Of a stretch of 64,000 bases of DNA, positions 26,682 through 34,451 are shown piece after piece. The notes beneath the pieces are model-generated. The model saw only the letters and a list, made by a program, of their open reading frames with translations. It was not told the origin of the DNA and did no database searches. Source of the stretch: CAYLLN01 sp964384375 (lineage in GTDB: Bacteria; Planctomycetota; Planctomycetia; Pirellulales; Pirellulaceae). The translations under genes and the position numbers were made by a program. Position 1 is the stretch's first letter; every line of letters starts with the position of its first letter. The stretch is from NCBI GenBank assembly GCA_964384375.1, contig CAYLLN010000001.1:62001-126000 (forward strand). The letters run 5' to 3'.

Positions 26682-26710
26682 TTGTCCTTCTGACGTGGGG
26701 TTGTCATAAT
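26682..26710 (+). promoter_or_regulatory. Sigma-70-like promoter with adjacent inverted repeat
   Basis: TTGTCC (26682-26687), 17-nt spacer, CATAAT (26705-26710). The inverted repeat CGGCCTGA (26712-26719) / TCAGGCCG (26744-26751) starts right after the -10 box and ends at the ATG (26752). It could be an operator or a hairpin masking the GGGG ribosome-binding region. Confidence 0.5.
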
Positions 26711-26751
26711 CCGGCCTGAGTTCACCTCCCTGAATTCTGGGGATCAGGCCG

Positions 26752-29619
26752 ATGCCAGCAATCGTGATCACGTGCCCGCACTGCCAAATGCGGTTGGGGG
26801 CATCTTTTGCACCACAACCGGGGACCATCCTGACCTGCCCGACCTGCCAGCAGCCGTTTGCTGCGGAAGGTCAAACCTCACAGGTCACACCACGCCCGCA
26901 AGGGACGCAGACCGGCACGCGTGCTAAGTCGCAGCCAGCTCCTGTCCCGCAGAACTCGCCACAGCAGCGCCCAGCAGCGCCGAAGGCCGCGCCTCTTCCA
27001 CGCGCAACGCCTATTGCTCCTGTTGCGAGTCGGCCTGCTCCGGTTCAGCCACAGGCCAGTTCAGTCGCACATCAGCAAAAGATTCATGCGACGACGCCCG
27101 CGACTGTGCAAGCGCCGCTGGCCGCACCCGCGAACGCTCCTGGCCAATCCAACAAACTCGTCATCGGTCTCGTCGCCGGTCTCGCGGCACTCGGCATTGG
27201 AACTGTCGCCCTGGCGATCACACTTGTTGTGGTGCTGAGCCGGCCGAGCGGCAATCAAACGCTCGCCCAAGCTCCCGACGGCGGTCTTCCGAATGCCGCA
27301 ACGCCGTCCATTCCACCACTGCCAGCATCGTCGTTCACAGGCATATCTCCTACTTCTCCACTGGCTCCACCACCTCCTCCTAACTCGGCGTCCAGCTCAG
27401 TACCGGCGCAACCCTTTTCCGCCGCGCCGCCCGGCACGCTTCCATCCAACATCCAGAGCCTCCCCCTCGTGCGGTCGAATCCAGCGATCTCCTACGGCTG
27501 GAAGCCAGGCGTGATGTATCACTACAGCGGCAATCTGAAGATCGAGTTGGGGCGGGCTTCAGCGACGTTCTTGTCCAGCGGGTTCTATCAACTCGACGAA
27601 AAGTCTTCGTCTCACTTGTCCAGGTTAATTGGACAGGAAGGGGGTGGTCAGGGGAGTGGGACGGCGTTCGTCGTACACGCCGACGGACTTCTTGTCACCT
27701 GTGCGCATGTGGTACGTGGGGCGACCAAAGTCGATGTCAGCCTCGGCGGCAAAACCTATTCTGGAGATGTTGTCGGCATTGATGACAAGCACGATCTCGC
27801 GCTCGTCCGCGTTGCGGCAAAGGGTTTACCCGCTTTGCCACTGGCGAAGCCCGAGGCAGCGCGCCTCGCAGAAGAAGTGCGTGCGATCGGATTTCCGCTC
27901 TCCGATGTGCTCGGAAACAGCGTCAAGGTGACCCGCGGATCCATATCGGGCCTCGTCACGCAGAAGGACGAAAAGCTGCTGCAGATTGATGCCTCGATCA
28001 ATCCTGGCAATAGCGGTGGTCCCCTGGTGAATGATCGTGGTGAAGTGCTCGGCGTGAATAGCGCCGGCCTCGTCGGTGAGTCAGTGACGAATGTCGGTTT
28101 TGCCGTGCCCATCGAATATGTTTGGTCGTTCTTGCGGAGCAAGGGAATCTCGCCAACGGGAGTCTCGGCGGGGCGTCAACTGGATGGGCCCGCGCTGGCG
28201 GCTGCGGCGACGCCCTCCGTCGCGCTGGTCAGCGTCAACTTGGGAGCAGGCCAGCCCGTGCAACTGCTCAAATACTCGGGAAACTGCCATCCGAGCTTCG
28301 ACGACGGAAGTCTCTTCGGCGGCTTCAGCGGCTCGTCCCGCTTTGGCAACGACGAAGGCCAATTGCTCATGTTGCCATCGGGCGACGTCGTTCAGTGCAC
28401 GGCCGCCGAAGAATTGCCCATGCTGATGATGTTGCAGGCGGAAATGGCGATCGAGAAGCTGCCGGAAGGGAGCGAGCGGGAATGGGAGCACCGACGGGTG
28501 ACGTCGTTCACGATGAGCGACGGGACCAGCGCGAGCGACAGCCCGTTCATGCCGGGACGCTTCGGGCGGCCACGCGGTTATCCCGGCCGCTACCCCGGCA
28601 GCTTTCCTGGCGCCGAGCGGCCGCAGACGGTCGTCCAAATTCCCGCGACAGCGCACGTCAAGTATCGCATTAAGCAGGAGACTTCGGAAACTATTGAGAT
28701 CGAAAAAACTGTCGATTTGATGACCATCGAGCGAGAGGGGCAGACGCCGCGGCTGCAAATCGTGGGTGACGGAACGTTGACCTGGGACAAAGCCCAGTCG
28801 GTGCCCAAGTCGCTGAATCAGTCGATGACGATGGCCATCTCAGCCGGCGGCAACCGCGTGACGGCGCCGATGGAATTTAAGTTGGAACTGTACAGCGCGA
28901 AGACGCTGAACGAAATGCTGCGCGATGGGGAAAAGCTGAAGTCTCAACTAGAGGCAAAACAGGCAGCCGACAAGGCGGATAGGGCCGCAGCAGAGAAGAA
29001 AGAGCTGGAGGACGCGGCACGCAAGCAGGAGGAAATCATTGCTGTGCTGAAGGCGAATCGTTCCACCAAAGAGGAGACGATTGCCAACCTGCAGATGCTG
29101 CGGGACCAAGAGAACGTCGATCGCAATGATCGAGATGAAATCGCGCAGATTCTGGAACTATACCTTACTTCCCGAGAAGCGGAGATTCGCCGCGCGGCCA
29201 TCGATACTGCGGAAAAATTTGGTAAGGAGATCAACATCGCTACGCTCATCAAACTTACTCGCTCGACGATTCGGGGCGAAGCCAGTATGGCGATCCGGGC
29301 GCTGGGTGACATCGGCGGCAGCGAGGAGGCAGCGCGAGTGCTAGGTCTCCTTTTGGCCAATAAGGAGCAACGCTCGGACGCCTTGCACGCTCTCCAGAAA
29401 ATGGGACCGCTGGCCGAGGATCCGGCACTTGCCCAAGTCGGTGCTCCCGATCTCTTGACTCACTGTTACGCTTGCGATGTGATCGAAGACGTTGGGGGAG
29501 TGAAAAGCCTGCAGAAGCTGAAGTCTTTGCCTAAGAGCTCAGATACTCTCCGGCAAGCGAAAATTGACACTACGATTAGCCAGATTGAACGGAGATTAAA
29601 GAAATTGAAGGGAGATTAA
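26752..29619 (+). CDS. Zinc-ribbon / transmembrane / HtrA-like protease / HEAT chimera
   Basis: 955 residues. The N-terminus has a CPHC...CPTC zinc ribbon (Cys8, Cys11, Cys29, Cys32), then a Pro/Gln/Ala-rich linker, one transmembrane helix (about 136-163) and a second Pro-rich linker. A beta-rich segment (about 243-285, YGWKPGVMYHYSG) is interrupted by a trypsin-like domain (about 300-460) with full triad His319, Asp348, Ser421 (NPGNSGGP). The beta-rich region resumes (about 485-720), followed by a coiled coil (about 725-780) and HEAT-like helices (about 790-920). No PDZ domain is seen. Probably a membrane-anchored protease with its catalytic domain outside the cytoplasm. The substrate is unknown. 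Confidence 0.82.
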   Translation: MPAIVITCPHCQMRLGASFAPQPGTILTCPTCQQPFAAEGQTSQVTPRPQGTQTGTRAKSQPAPVPQNSPQQRPAAPKAAPLPRATPIAPVASRPAPVQPQASSVAHQQKIHATTPATVQAPLAAPANAPGQSNKLVIGLVAGLAALGIGTVALAITLVVVLSRPSGNQTLAQAPDGGLPNAATPSIPPLPASSFTGISPTSPLAPPPPPNSASSSVPAQPFSAAPPGTLPSNIQSLPLVRSNPAISYGWKPGVMYHYSGNLKIELGRASATFLSSGFYQLDEKSSSHLSRLIGQEGGGQGSGTAFVVHADGLLVTCAHVVRGATKVDVSLGGKTYSGDVVGIDDKHDLALVRVAAKGLPALPLAKPEAARLAEEVRAIGFPLSDVLGNSVKVTRGSISGLVTQKDEKLLQIDASINPGNSGGPLVNDRGEVLGVNSAGLVGESVTNVGFAVPIEYVWSFLRSKGISPTGVSAGRQLDGPALAAAATPSVALVSVNLGAGQPVQLLKYSGNCHPSFDDGSLFGGFSGSSRFGNDEGQLLMLPSGDVVQCTAAEELPMLMMLQAEMAIEKLPEGSEREWEHRRVTSFTMSDGTSASDSPFMPGRFGRPRGYPGRYPGSFPGAERPQTVVQIPATAHVKYRIKQETSETIEIEKTVDLMTIEREGQTPRLQIVGDGTLTWDKAQSVPKSLNQSMTMAISAGGNRVTAPMEFKLELYSAKTLNEMLRDGEKLKSQLEAKQAADKADRAAAEKKELEDAARKQEEIIAVLKANRSTKEETIANLQMLRDQENVDRNDRDEIAQILELYLTSREAEIRRAAIDTAEKFGKEINIATLIKLTRSTIRGEASMAIRALGDIGGSEEAARVLGLLLANKEQRSDALHALQKMGPLAEDPALAQVGAPDLLTHCYACDVIEDVGGVKSLQKLKSLPKSSDTLRQAKIDTTISQIERRLKKLKGD

Positions 29620-29840
29620 AGCAGTCGTGATTTATGTCCCGACTCCACACCGAGCCGGCTGTTGGAACTGTGTTGCGTTTGAATCTGCAGCATTGCTGGC
29701 TTTGTCGCCGAGCACTTGCCGCAGCCGTTGCCGCAACCGGAAGAAGTGCGCGCGGCGAGCGTTCGCCAGGCACGCCAGAGGACGAAGACGCCGGCCAGTG
29801 CGACGAGCGAGATTGCGGCGATGTCTTGCCAGCCATTCAT
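29616..29840 (-). CDS. FeoB-associated Cys-rich membrane protein
   Basis: 74 residues: an N-terminal transmembrane helix (about 5-24, IAAISLVALAGVFVLWRAW) followed by a Cys-rich motif (GCGNGCGKC, about 35-43) and a polar tail. Size, topology and position 14 bp after feoB match the FeoB-associated Cys-rich protein family, which accompanies ferrous-iron transport and may help handle Fe(II) at the membrane. Last gene of the feo operon. It overlaps by 4 bp, tail to tail, the end of the protease chimera. Confidence 0.82.
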   Translation of the reverse strand: MNGWQDIAAISLVALAGVFVLWRAWRTLAARTSSGCGNGCGKCSATKPAMLQIQTQHSSNSRLGVESGHKSRLL

Positions 29841-29854
29841 GTTTTCACAGGCAG

Positions 29855-32071
29855 CTAGAGTCCGATCCACGAGCCGACTTGGTAGGTAACGAAGGCTCCG
29901 GCGTACGCGAGGCCCGTCATATAGACGAAGGCGAATAGCGGCCAGCCCCAGTTGCCCGTTTCGCGGCGCATGATCGCCAGCGTCGAGGCACACTGGGCAC
30001 ATAGTGCGAAGAATACCATGACGGAGAGAGCGACGGGAATGTTGAAGACCGGGCGGTCGGTGCCGGCCCAGGTCGCCTGCTGCAGCGTTTCCTTGAGCTC
30101 GTCGGATTCTTCGTCCTGCCCTTCCCCCAGGTTGTAGATGACACCGAGCGTGGCCACGACCACTTCCCGAGCGGGGAACGACGCGATCGCCGCACAGCCG
30201 AGGCGCCAGTCCCAGCCGAGCGGACGGACGACCGGCTCGATCGCTTTGCCCATCCGGCCGAGGTAGCTCGTTTCGAGGTGTACGCCCTCAATCTGGTTTT
30301 CTACGGTTTTCAGTTCGCCAGTAACGTCGTGCCCAGCTTTGGCTTGAGCGATCAGTTCGGTTTGGCGGTCGAGCAAGCCGGCAGGGAGCAGCTTCGGATC
30401 GCGCGGGTAGTAGGCGAGTGCCCACACGATGATCGACACGGCGAGGATGATCGTGCCGGCGCGGTAGATGAACGCCAGACCTTGCTCGAACATGCGGTGC
30501 AAAACAACGCCTAAGCCCGGCAGCTTGTAGCTTGGCAGTTCCATGACGAACGGCGGCGTCGGCCCGCGGAACAGTGTTTTCTTCAGAATCCACGCGACCG
30601 CAATGCCAACCACGATCCCCACCATATACATCGCGAAATAAACGACGCCGTGCAGCCAATGGATTCGCAATAGTCCGCTGCCGATCGTCAGATCGGGCAG
30701 GAAGGCCGCGATGAGGAGGGCATAGACCGGCAGGCGAGCCGAGCAGCTCATGAGCGGAGCGACGAGGATCGTCACCATCCGATCGCGGCGGTTCTCGATG
30801 ACCCGCGTCCCCATGATTCCGGGGACCGCGCAGGCGAAGGACGAGAGGAGCGGGATGAACGACTTGCCTGACAGGCCGATTCGCGACATCAGCTTGTCCA
30901 TGAGGTACGCGGCACGGGCCATGTAGCCGCAATCCTCGAGGACGGCGATGAAGAAGAAGAGCGTGAAAATTTGCGGCAGAAAGACAACGACTCCGCCGAC
31001 ACCTTCGATGACGCCGGTCACGAGGAGCGAGTGGAGCGCCCCTTCGGAAACGACGCGGGCGACGCCGTCGGCAGCTTGCGACTTGAGCCAGTCGAGCGTG
31101 TCGTTGCTGCGGGTTACGTCGGGAACGTAATACACTGCCTGAAACAGGAGAAACATCACCAGGACGAAGACGACGGTCCCCCAGACGCGGTGCGTGAGGA
31201 TGCGGTCGATCCGGTCGCTGAGCGTAACGACGCGTGAGGTCGGACGCTCGACGACTCCTTGCAGCACCTGGCCCGCCCACCCATAGCGAGATATCGCCTC
31301 GACGCCCGGCACTGGCAGGCCGGCATTCGCCAACCGGGCACGTGATTCTCGAACGGCTGCGAGAAGCCGTTCGTCTATACCGGGCAAGCCGGACGAGGCT
31401 AGATAGCCGCTCGTGTCGAGCAGCAAGCGTTCGAGCAAATAGCGGGGAAGTTGCGATTCGCCGTTGGACTTGGCTGTGTCCACAAGCGCCGCGACTTCCT
31501 GAGTAAACGCTTCGGGAAACGGGCTTTCGATGGGCGGCCGTTTCGTCTCTGCCGCATCCGCCAAAGCCTGCTTGAGTTCAGCCAGTCCAATGCCGCGATT
31601 CGCCTGCACGGGGACGATCGGCACGGCCAACTGTTTTCGCAGTCGTTCGAGGTCGAGCTTAAGGCCCTTCGACTTCGCCACATCGACCATATTCAGCGCG
31701 ACAACCGTCGGCAGGCCGAGTTCGAGCACCTGACTGAGCAAGTACAAGTTGCGTTCGAGATTGCTCGCGTCGAGGATGCAGAGAACGACGTCGATTTGCT
31801 CCGTAGCGTCCATGCGCCCGAGGAGGACATCGACTGCGACCATTTCGTCCGGCGAGCGTGGGGCGAGGCTGTACGTGCCGGGCAGATCGACGAGCAGAAA
31901 CTCGCGGCCGTGAAACGTCATGCGGCCGAGCTTCTTTTCGACGGTGACCCCGGGGTAATTGCCGATCCGCTGCCGCAAGCCGGAAAGGGCGCTGAACAGC
32001 GTCGATTTGCCCGTGTTCGGGTTGCCGATCAGAGCGACGGTGAGCGGGCGGGGGGGAGAGGCGATGGACAT
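29855..32071 (-). CDS. feoB: Ferrous iron transporter FeoB
   Basis: A 738-residue GTP-dependent Fe(II) importer. The N-terminal G domain has G1 GNPNTGKST (16-24), G3 DLPGTYSLAP (from 62) and NMVD as G4. A helical GDI-like domain follows (about 170-270), then the two Gate regions and about 8-10 membrane helices (about 285-735), including the conserved CAVPGIMGTR loop. Third gene of feoA-feoA-feoB-Cys-rich protein. The operon is probably iron-controlled by the operator before the first feoA. Confidence 0.97.
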   Translation of the reverse strand: MSIASPPRPLTVALIGNPNTGKSTLFSALSGLRQRIGNYPGVTVEKKLGRMTFHGREFLLVDLPGTYSLAPRSPDEMVAVDVLLGRMDATEQIDVVLCILDASNLERNLYLLSQVLELGLPTVVALNMVDVAKSKGLKLDLERLRKQLAVPIVPVQANRGIGLAELKQALADAAETKRPPIESPFPEAFTQEVAALVDTAKSNGESQLPRYLLERLLLDTSGYLASSGLPGIDERLLAAVRESRARLANAGLPVPGVEAISRYGWAGQVLQGVVERPTSRVVTLSDRIDRILTHRVWGTVVFVLVMFLLFQAVYYVPDVTRSNDTLDWLKSQAADGVARVVSEGALHSLLVTGVIEGVGGVVVFLPQIFTLFFFIAVLEDCGYMARAAYLMDKLMSRIGLSGKSFIPLLSSFACAVPGIMGTRVIENRRDRMVTILVAPLMSCSARLPVYALLIAAFLPDLTIGSGLLRIHWLHGVVYFAMYMVGIVVGIAVAWILKKTLFRGPTPPFVMELPSYKLPGLGVVLHRMFEQGLAFIYRAGTIILAVSIIVWALAYYPRDPKLLPAGLLDRQTELIAQAKAGHDVTGELKTVENQIEGVHLETSYLGRMGKAIEPVVRPLGWDWRLGCAAIASFPAREVVVATLGVIYNLGEGQDEESDELKETLQQATWAGTDRPVFNIPVALSVMVFFALCAQCASTLAIMRRETGNWGWPLFAFVYMTGLAYAGAFVTYQVGSWIGL

Positions 32072-32079
32072 CTATTCGT

Positions 32080-32165
32080 AGGGTGTATGAGAGGTAGCGA
32101 AATACACCTTGAAAACGGTCAATTGGTGGCTAGGTGCATTTCGTTCCACTCATGCACCCTACGAC
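32080..32165. repeat. GTAGGGTG hairpin repeat inside the feo operon
   Basis: TCGTAGGGTGTATGAGAGGTAGCGAAATACACC pairs imperfectly with GGTGCATTTCGTTCCACTCATGCACCCTACGA. It fills the gap between the second feoA and feoB and slightly overlaps the feoA end. I recognise the arm as a repeat type found in many bacteria. As RNA it would form a long stem before feoB. Confidence 0.65.
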
Positions 32166-32386
32166 GGGTCAACCTCCACGCGGGCCGCTTCCGACTTTCG
32201 CAGACTGAGCCGATAGCCGCGAAGCTCCAGTTCGAGCGGATCACCCAAGGGAGCCACGCCGATGAGTTCGAATTCCACGCCAGGAGTGAGCCCCATTTCC
32301 ATCAGGCGGAGGCTGATTTCGTCGTCCCCCGCGATGCGAACTACCTTGCTTCGCGAGCCGACCGGCAGAGCCGCAAGGGTGCTCAC
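32159..32386 (-). CDS. feoA: FeoA domain protein (second)
   Basis: 75 residues with an SH3-like FeoA domain: TLAALPVGSRSKVVRI, LRLMEMGLTPGVEFELI, PLELELRGYRLSLRKSEA. FeoA binds FeoB and modulates transport. The GTG start overlaps the preceding feoA stop in GTGA, which fixes the start and suggests translational coupling. An in-frame extension upstream exists but reads as non-homologous. Confidence 0.88.
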   Translation of the reverse strand: MSTLAALPVGSRSKVVRIAGDDEISLRLMEMGLTPGVEFELIGVAPLGDPLELELRGYRLSLRKSEAARVEVDPS

Positions 32387-32628
32387 GCGACCTCTCCCAA
32401 CTCGCCGACCCGGACCAAGACGCTCGTCGCCTCGGCACCGCGAAAACAGAGCCTTGTCCCGCCAACAAGCACAATGCACGGCGAGCCAGGCTTCACCATC
32501 TCGACCGGACTGCCGACGCGCAGCCCAAGCTCTTCCAGGCGATGCACCTCGTCGGGCCGACCCATGAGCTGATCGATCCGGGCGTGCTGGCCGGCAGCGA
32601 GGAGCGGAAGTGGCAGAATGTCGTGCAT
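32383..32628 (-). CDS. feoA: FeoA domain protein (first)
   Basis: 81 residues from the ATG at 32628 (MHDILPLPLL), with FeoA-domain features: LGLRVGSPVEMVKPG and LCFRGAEATSVLV. The Arg-Leu-Glu-Glu-Leu-Gly motif (RLEELG) precedes the conserved turn. Two consecutive feoA genes are common in some Feo operons. A GTG at 32664 would add 12 residues but would place the start inside the candidate Fur operator, so 32628 is preferred. Confidence 0.85.
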   Translation of the reverse strand: MHDILPLPLLAAGQHARIDQLMGRPDEVHRLEELGLRVGSPVEMVKPGSPCIVLVGGTRLCFRGAEATSVLVRVGELGEVA

Positions 32629-32648
32629 CGGTCGCGGGCAATCGCTAT

Positions 32649-32663
32649 TGAAACTGAGTCTCA
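32649..32663 (-). promoter_or_regulatory. Candidate Fur-type operator of the feo operon
   Basis: A 7-1-7 inverted repeat, TGAGACT-C-AGTTTCA on the - strand, with one mismatch. It starts at the predicted transcription start and lies 21-35 nt before the feoA ATG. Spacing and TGAGA/TCTCA half-sites are typical of Fur-family boxes. Confidence 0.5.
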
Positions 32664-32670
32664 CTAGCGA

Positions 32671-32698
32671 ATTGTACCATCAGCGACCACTCATGCAA
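32671..32698 (-). promoter_or_regulatory. Promoter of the feo operon
   Basis: On the - strand: TTGCAT (32698-32693), 16-nt spacer, TACAAT (32676-32671, 5/6). The -35 is weak, and the Fur-like box follows the -10 by 7 nt. Confidence 0.45.
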
Positions 32699-32759
32699 GG
32701 GTCAAGTACATCCCGCAGGGCTCGGCAGGACTGATCGAACAAAATTTGGCCGAAGCATC

Positions 32760-34343
32760 TCAACCCGAAGCCGGAACAGAAATGCTCGGCGGATAGTCCG
32801 CGTTTCCTCGAAACTGCTGCTCCAGGGCCAACATCACCGCCAGCACGATGTCCTCGCGCCACGGCATCGCGGCCACTTGTACGCCGACCGGCAAGCCGAC
32901 GCTACCTCGATCGACGGCAGCCGCTTGGCGCTCGACTTGATCACGCGACGTCTTTCGTCCGATTTCTTCGCCCGTGCGGACACGCGTCACTGAGAGGACG
33001 CCGGCCGGCCAGCCGAGCAGATTGAAGAGCATCGCGGGCGTTGCCGCCGTAAGCAGGTCGAACCCCTTCACATGCTGCGTCGCGGGGAGCGCGTGCGGGG
33101 GACAGAGAATCGCGTCGATCCGCTCGCGCTGCATCGCCTCGATCGCTTGCCGCACGAAGTGCTGCTTGCGATAGGAAAGTTGGCGATAGGCGTCGGCCGA
33201 GATGGGCCGAACGAGCGATACGACGCGGGCCATCCAGCGCTGTCCCGCGAGTCGCAGGCCGTTGACCACCGCCATTCGCGTTTGCAGCCGCATGCCGGCA
33301 ATCCACGACAACCGTGCGACGCGCCAATCGAGCTTGCTGCCGTGGGCCAGGCGGCGGGCATCGGCTCCACCGTCGGCGCCGACGAGGCCGCAATAGAGTT
33401 CGAGCACCTCGTGAGCTGGAAAAAGCGGCTTACCTTCCGTCGTGAACGGAACGATCGTCGCCCCGCGCGTTGCAAGAGCCTCCGCCGCCTCGCGCACTGC
33501 TCGGCCAATTGCCGTCGAAACCGGCAAGGTGCCGTCGCTTTCGAGCACCGCGATCCGCAGCTTGCTCACGTCGATAGCCGCGGGATCGGGAAGCTGCGCT
33601 GGCACGACATCGCCGCCGATGTAGCCGTCACTTGGATCGGCGAGCGCTTTCAGCCCCAGATACAAGTCTTCGACGCTCCTCGCCATCGGTCCCGGCTGCG
33701 TGACAATTGACTCCAGCCCGCGAACGGTCGAAACCGACCCCATCCGCGGCAGGCGGAGCGACGTGGGCTTCAGGCCGTGAATGCCGCAGAAGTGGCAAGG
33801 GACGCGGATGCTGCCGCCGAGGTCGTTTCCCAGGCCCAGAGGAGAACCGCGAGCGGCAATGATGGCTGCCTCGCCGCCGGTGCTGCCGCCGGGTGTGCGT
33901 GCGAGATCCCACGGGTTGTTCGTGCGACCATAAACCGGGTTGTCGCACTCGAACCACGTCATCAGTTGGGGCACGTTCGTCTTGCCTACGACGATCGCGC
34001 CGGCTCGCCTGAGGCGACCGACGAGCAAGCCATCACTGGGCGAGATCTCATTTCGTCTCCGGTCGAGGCCGATCGTCGCGGGCGTCCCTGTTACGTGAAA
34101 GCACTCCTTTACCGTGACCGGCACGCCGTGCAGGAGGCCAAGCGGTTCGCCACGCGCCAGCCGCTCGTCAGCCGCGGCCGCCTCAGCTAAAGCTTCATCG
34201 AATCGTTTGACGACGACGGCATTGATGGCCGAATTGACAGCCTCGATCCGCTGGATGAACGCCTGCACTACCTCGCGCGACGAAATCTCGCGGCTCGCGA
34301 TTCGGCGAGCGATTTCCGCGGCGCTCCAGGCGGTGAGGTGCAT
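32760..34343 (-). CDS. Amidase signature family hydrolase
   Basis: 527 residues of the amidase-signature fold, cleaving an amide bond to acid and ammonia or amine. The Ser-cisSer-Lys triad is present: Lys79 (HGVPVTVKE), Ser154 (GGSTGGE) and nucleophile Ser178 (DLGGSIR). The residue after Ser154 is Thr rather than the usual Ser, a minor variation. It lacks partners of the GatCAB complex, so it is more likely a stand-alone amidase (fatty-acid amide, 6-aminohexanoate or similar) than GatA. No signal peptide. Monocistronic. Confidence 0.88.
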   Translation of the reverse strand: MHLTAWSAAEIARRIASREISSREVVQAFIQRIEAVNSAINAVVVKRFDEALAEAAAADERLARGEPLGLLHGVPVTVKECFHVTGTPATIGLDRRRNEISPSDGLLVGRLRRAGAIVVGKTNVPQLMTWFECDNPVYGRTNNPWDLARTPGGSTGGEAAIIAARGSPLGLGNDLGGSIRVPCHFCGIHGLKPTSLRLPRMGSVSTVRGLESIVTQPGPMARSVEDLYLGLKALADPSDGYIGGDVVPAQLPDPAAIDVSKLRIAVLESDGTLPVSTAIGRAVREAAEALATRGATIVPFTTEGKPLFPAHEVLELYCGLVGADGGADARRLAHGSKLDWRVARLSWIAGMRLQTRMAVVNGLRLAGQRWMARVVSLVRPISADAYRQLSYRKQHFVRQAIEAMQRERIDAILCPPHALPATQHVKGFDLLTAATPAMLFNLLGWPAGVLSVTRVRTGEEIGRKTSRDQVERQAAAVDRGSVGLPVGVQVAAMPWREDIVLAVMLALEQQFRGNADYPPSISVPASG

Positions 34344-34451
34344 AGGTTTTCAGGGATGACTACGTCCCTGAAAGTATAGCTTCTAGATTGCCCCCTCCCA
34401 GGCGAGTACGACGTAAGCAAACTGGGCGAACAGTCATTTCAGCCGAGCGCC

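Noticed and set aside
32760..34343. GatA subunit of the tRNA amidotransferase
   Set aside because: Amidase-signature triad fits, but gatB and gatC are not adjacent and the sequence context is of a stand-alone amidase.
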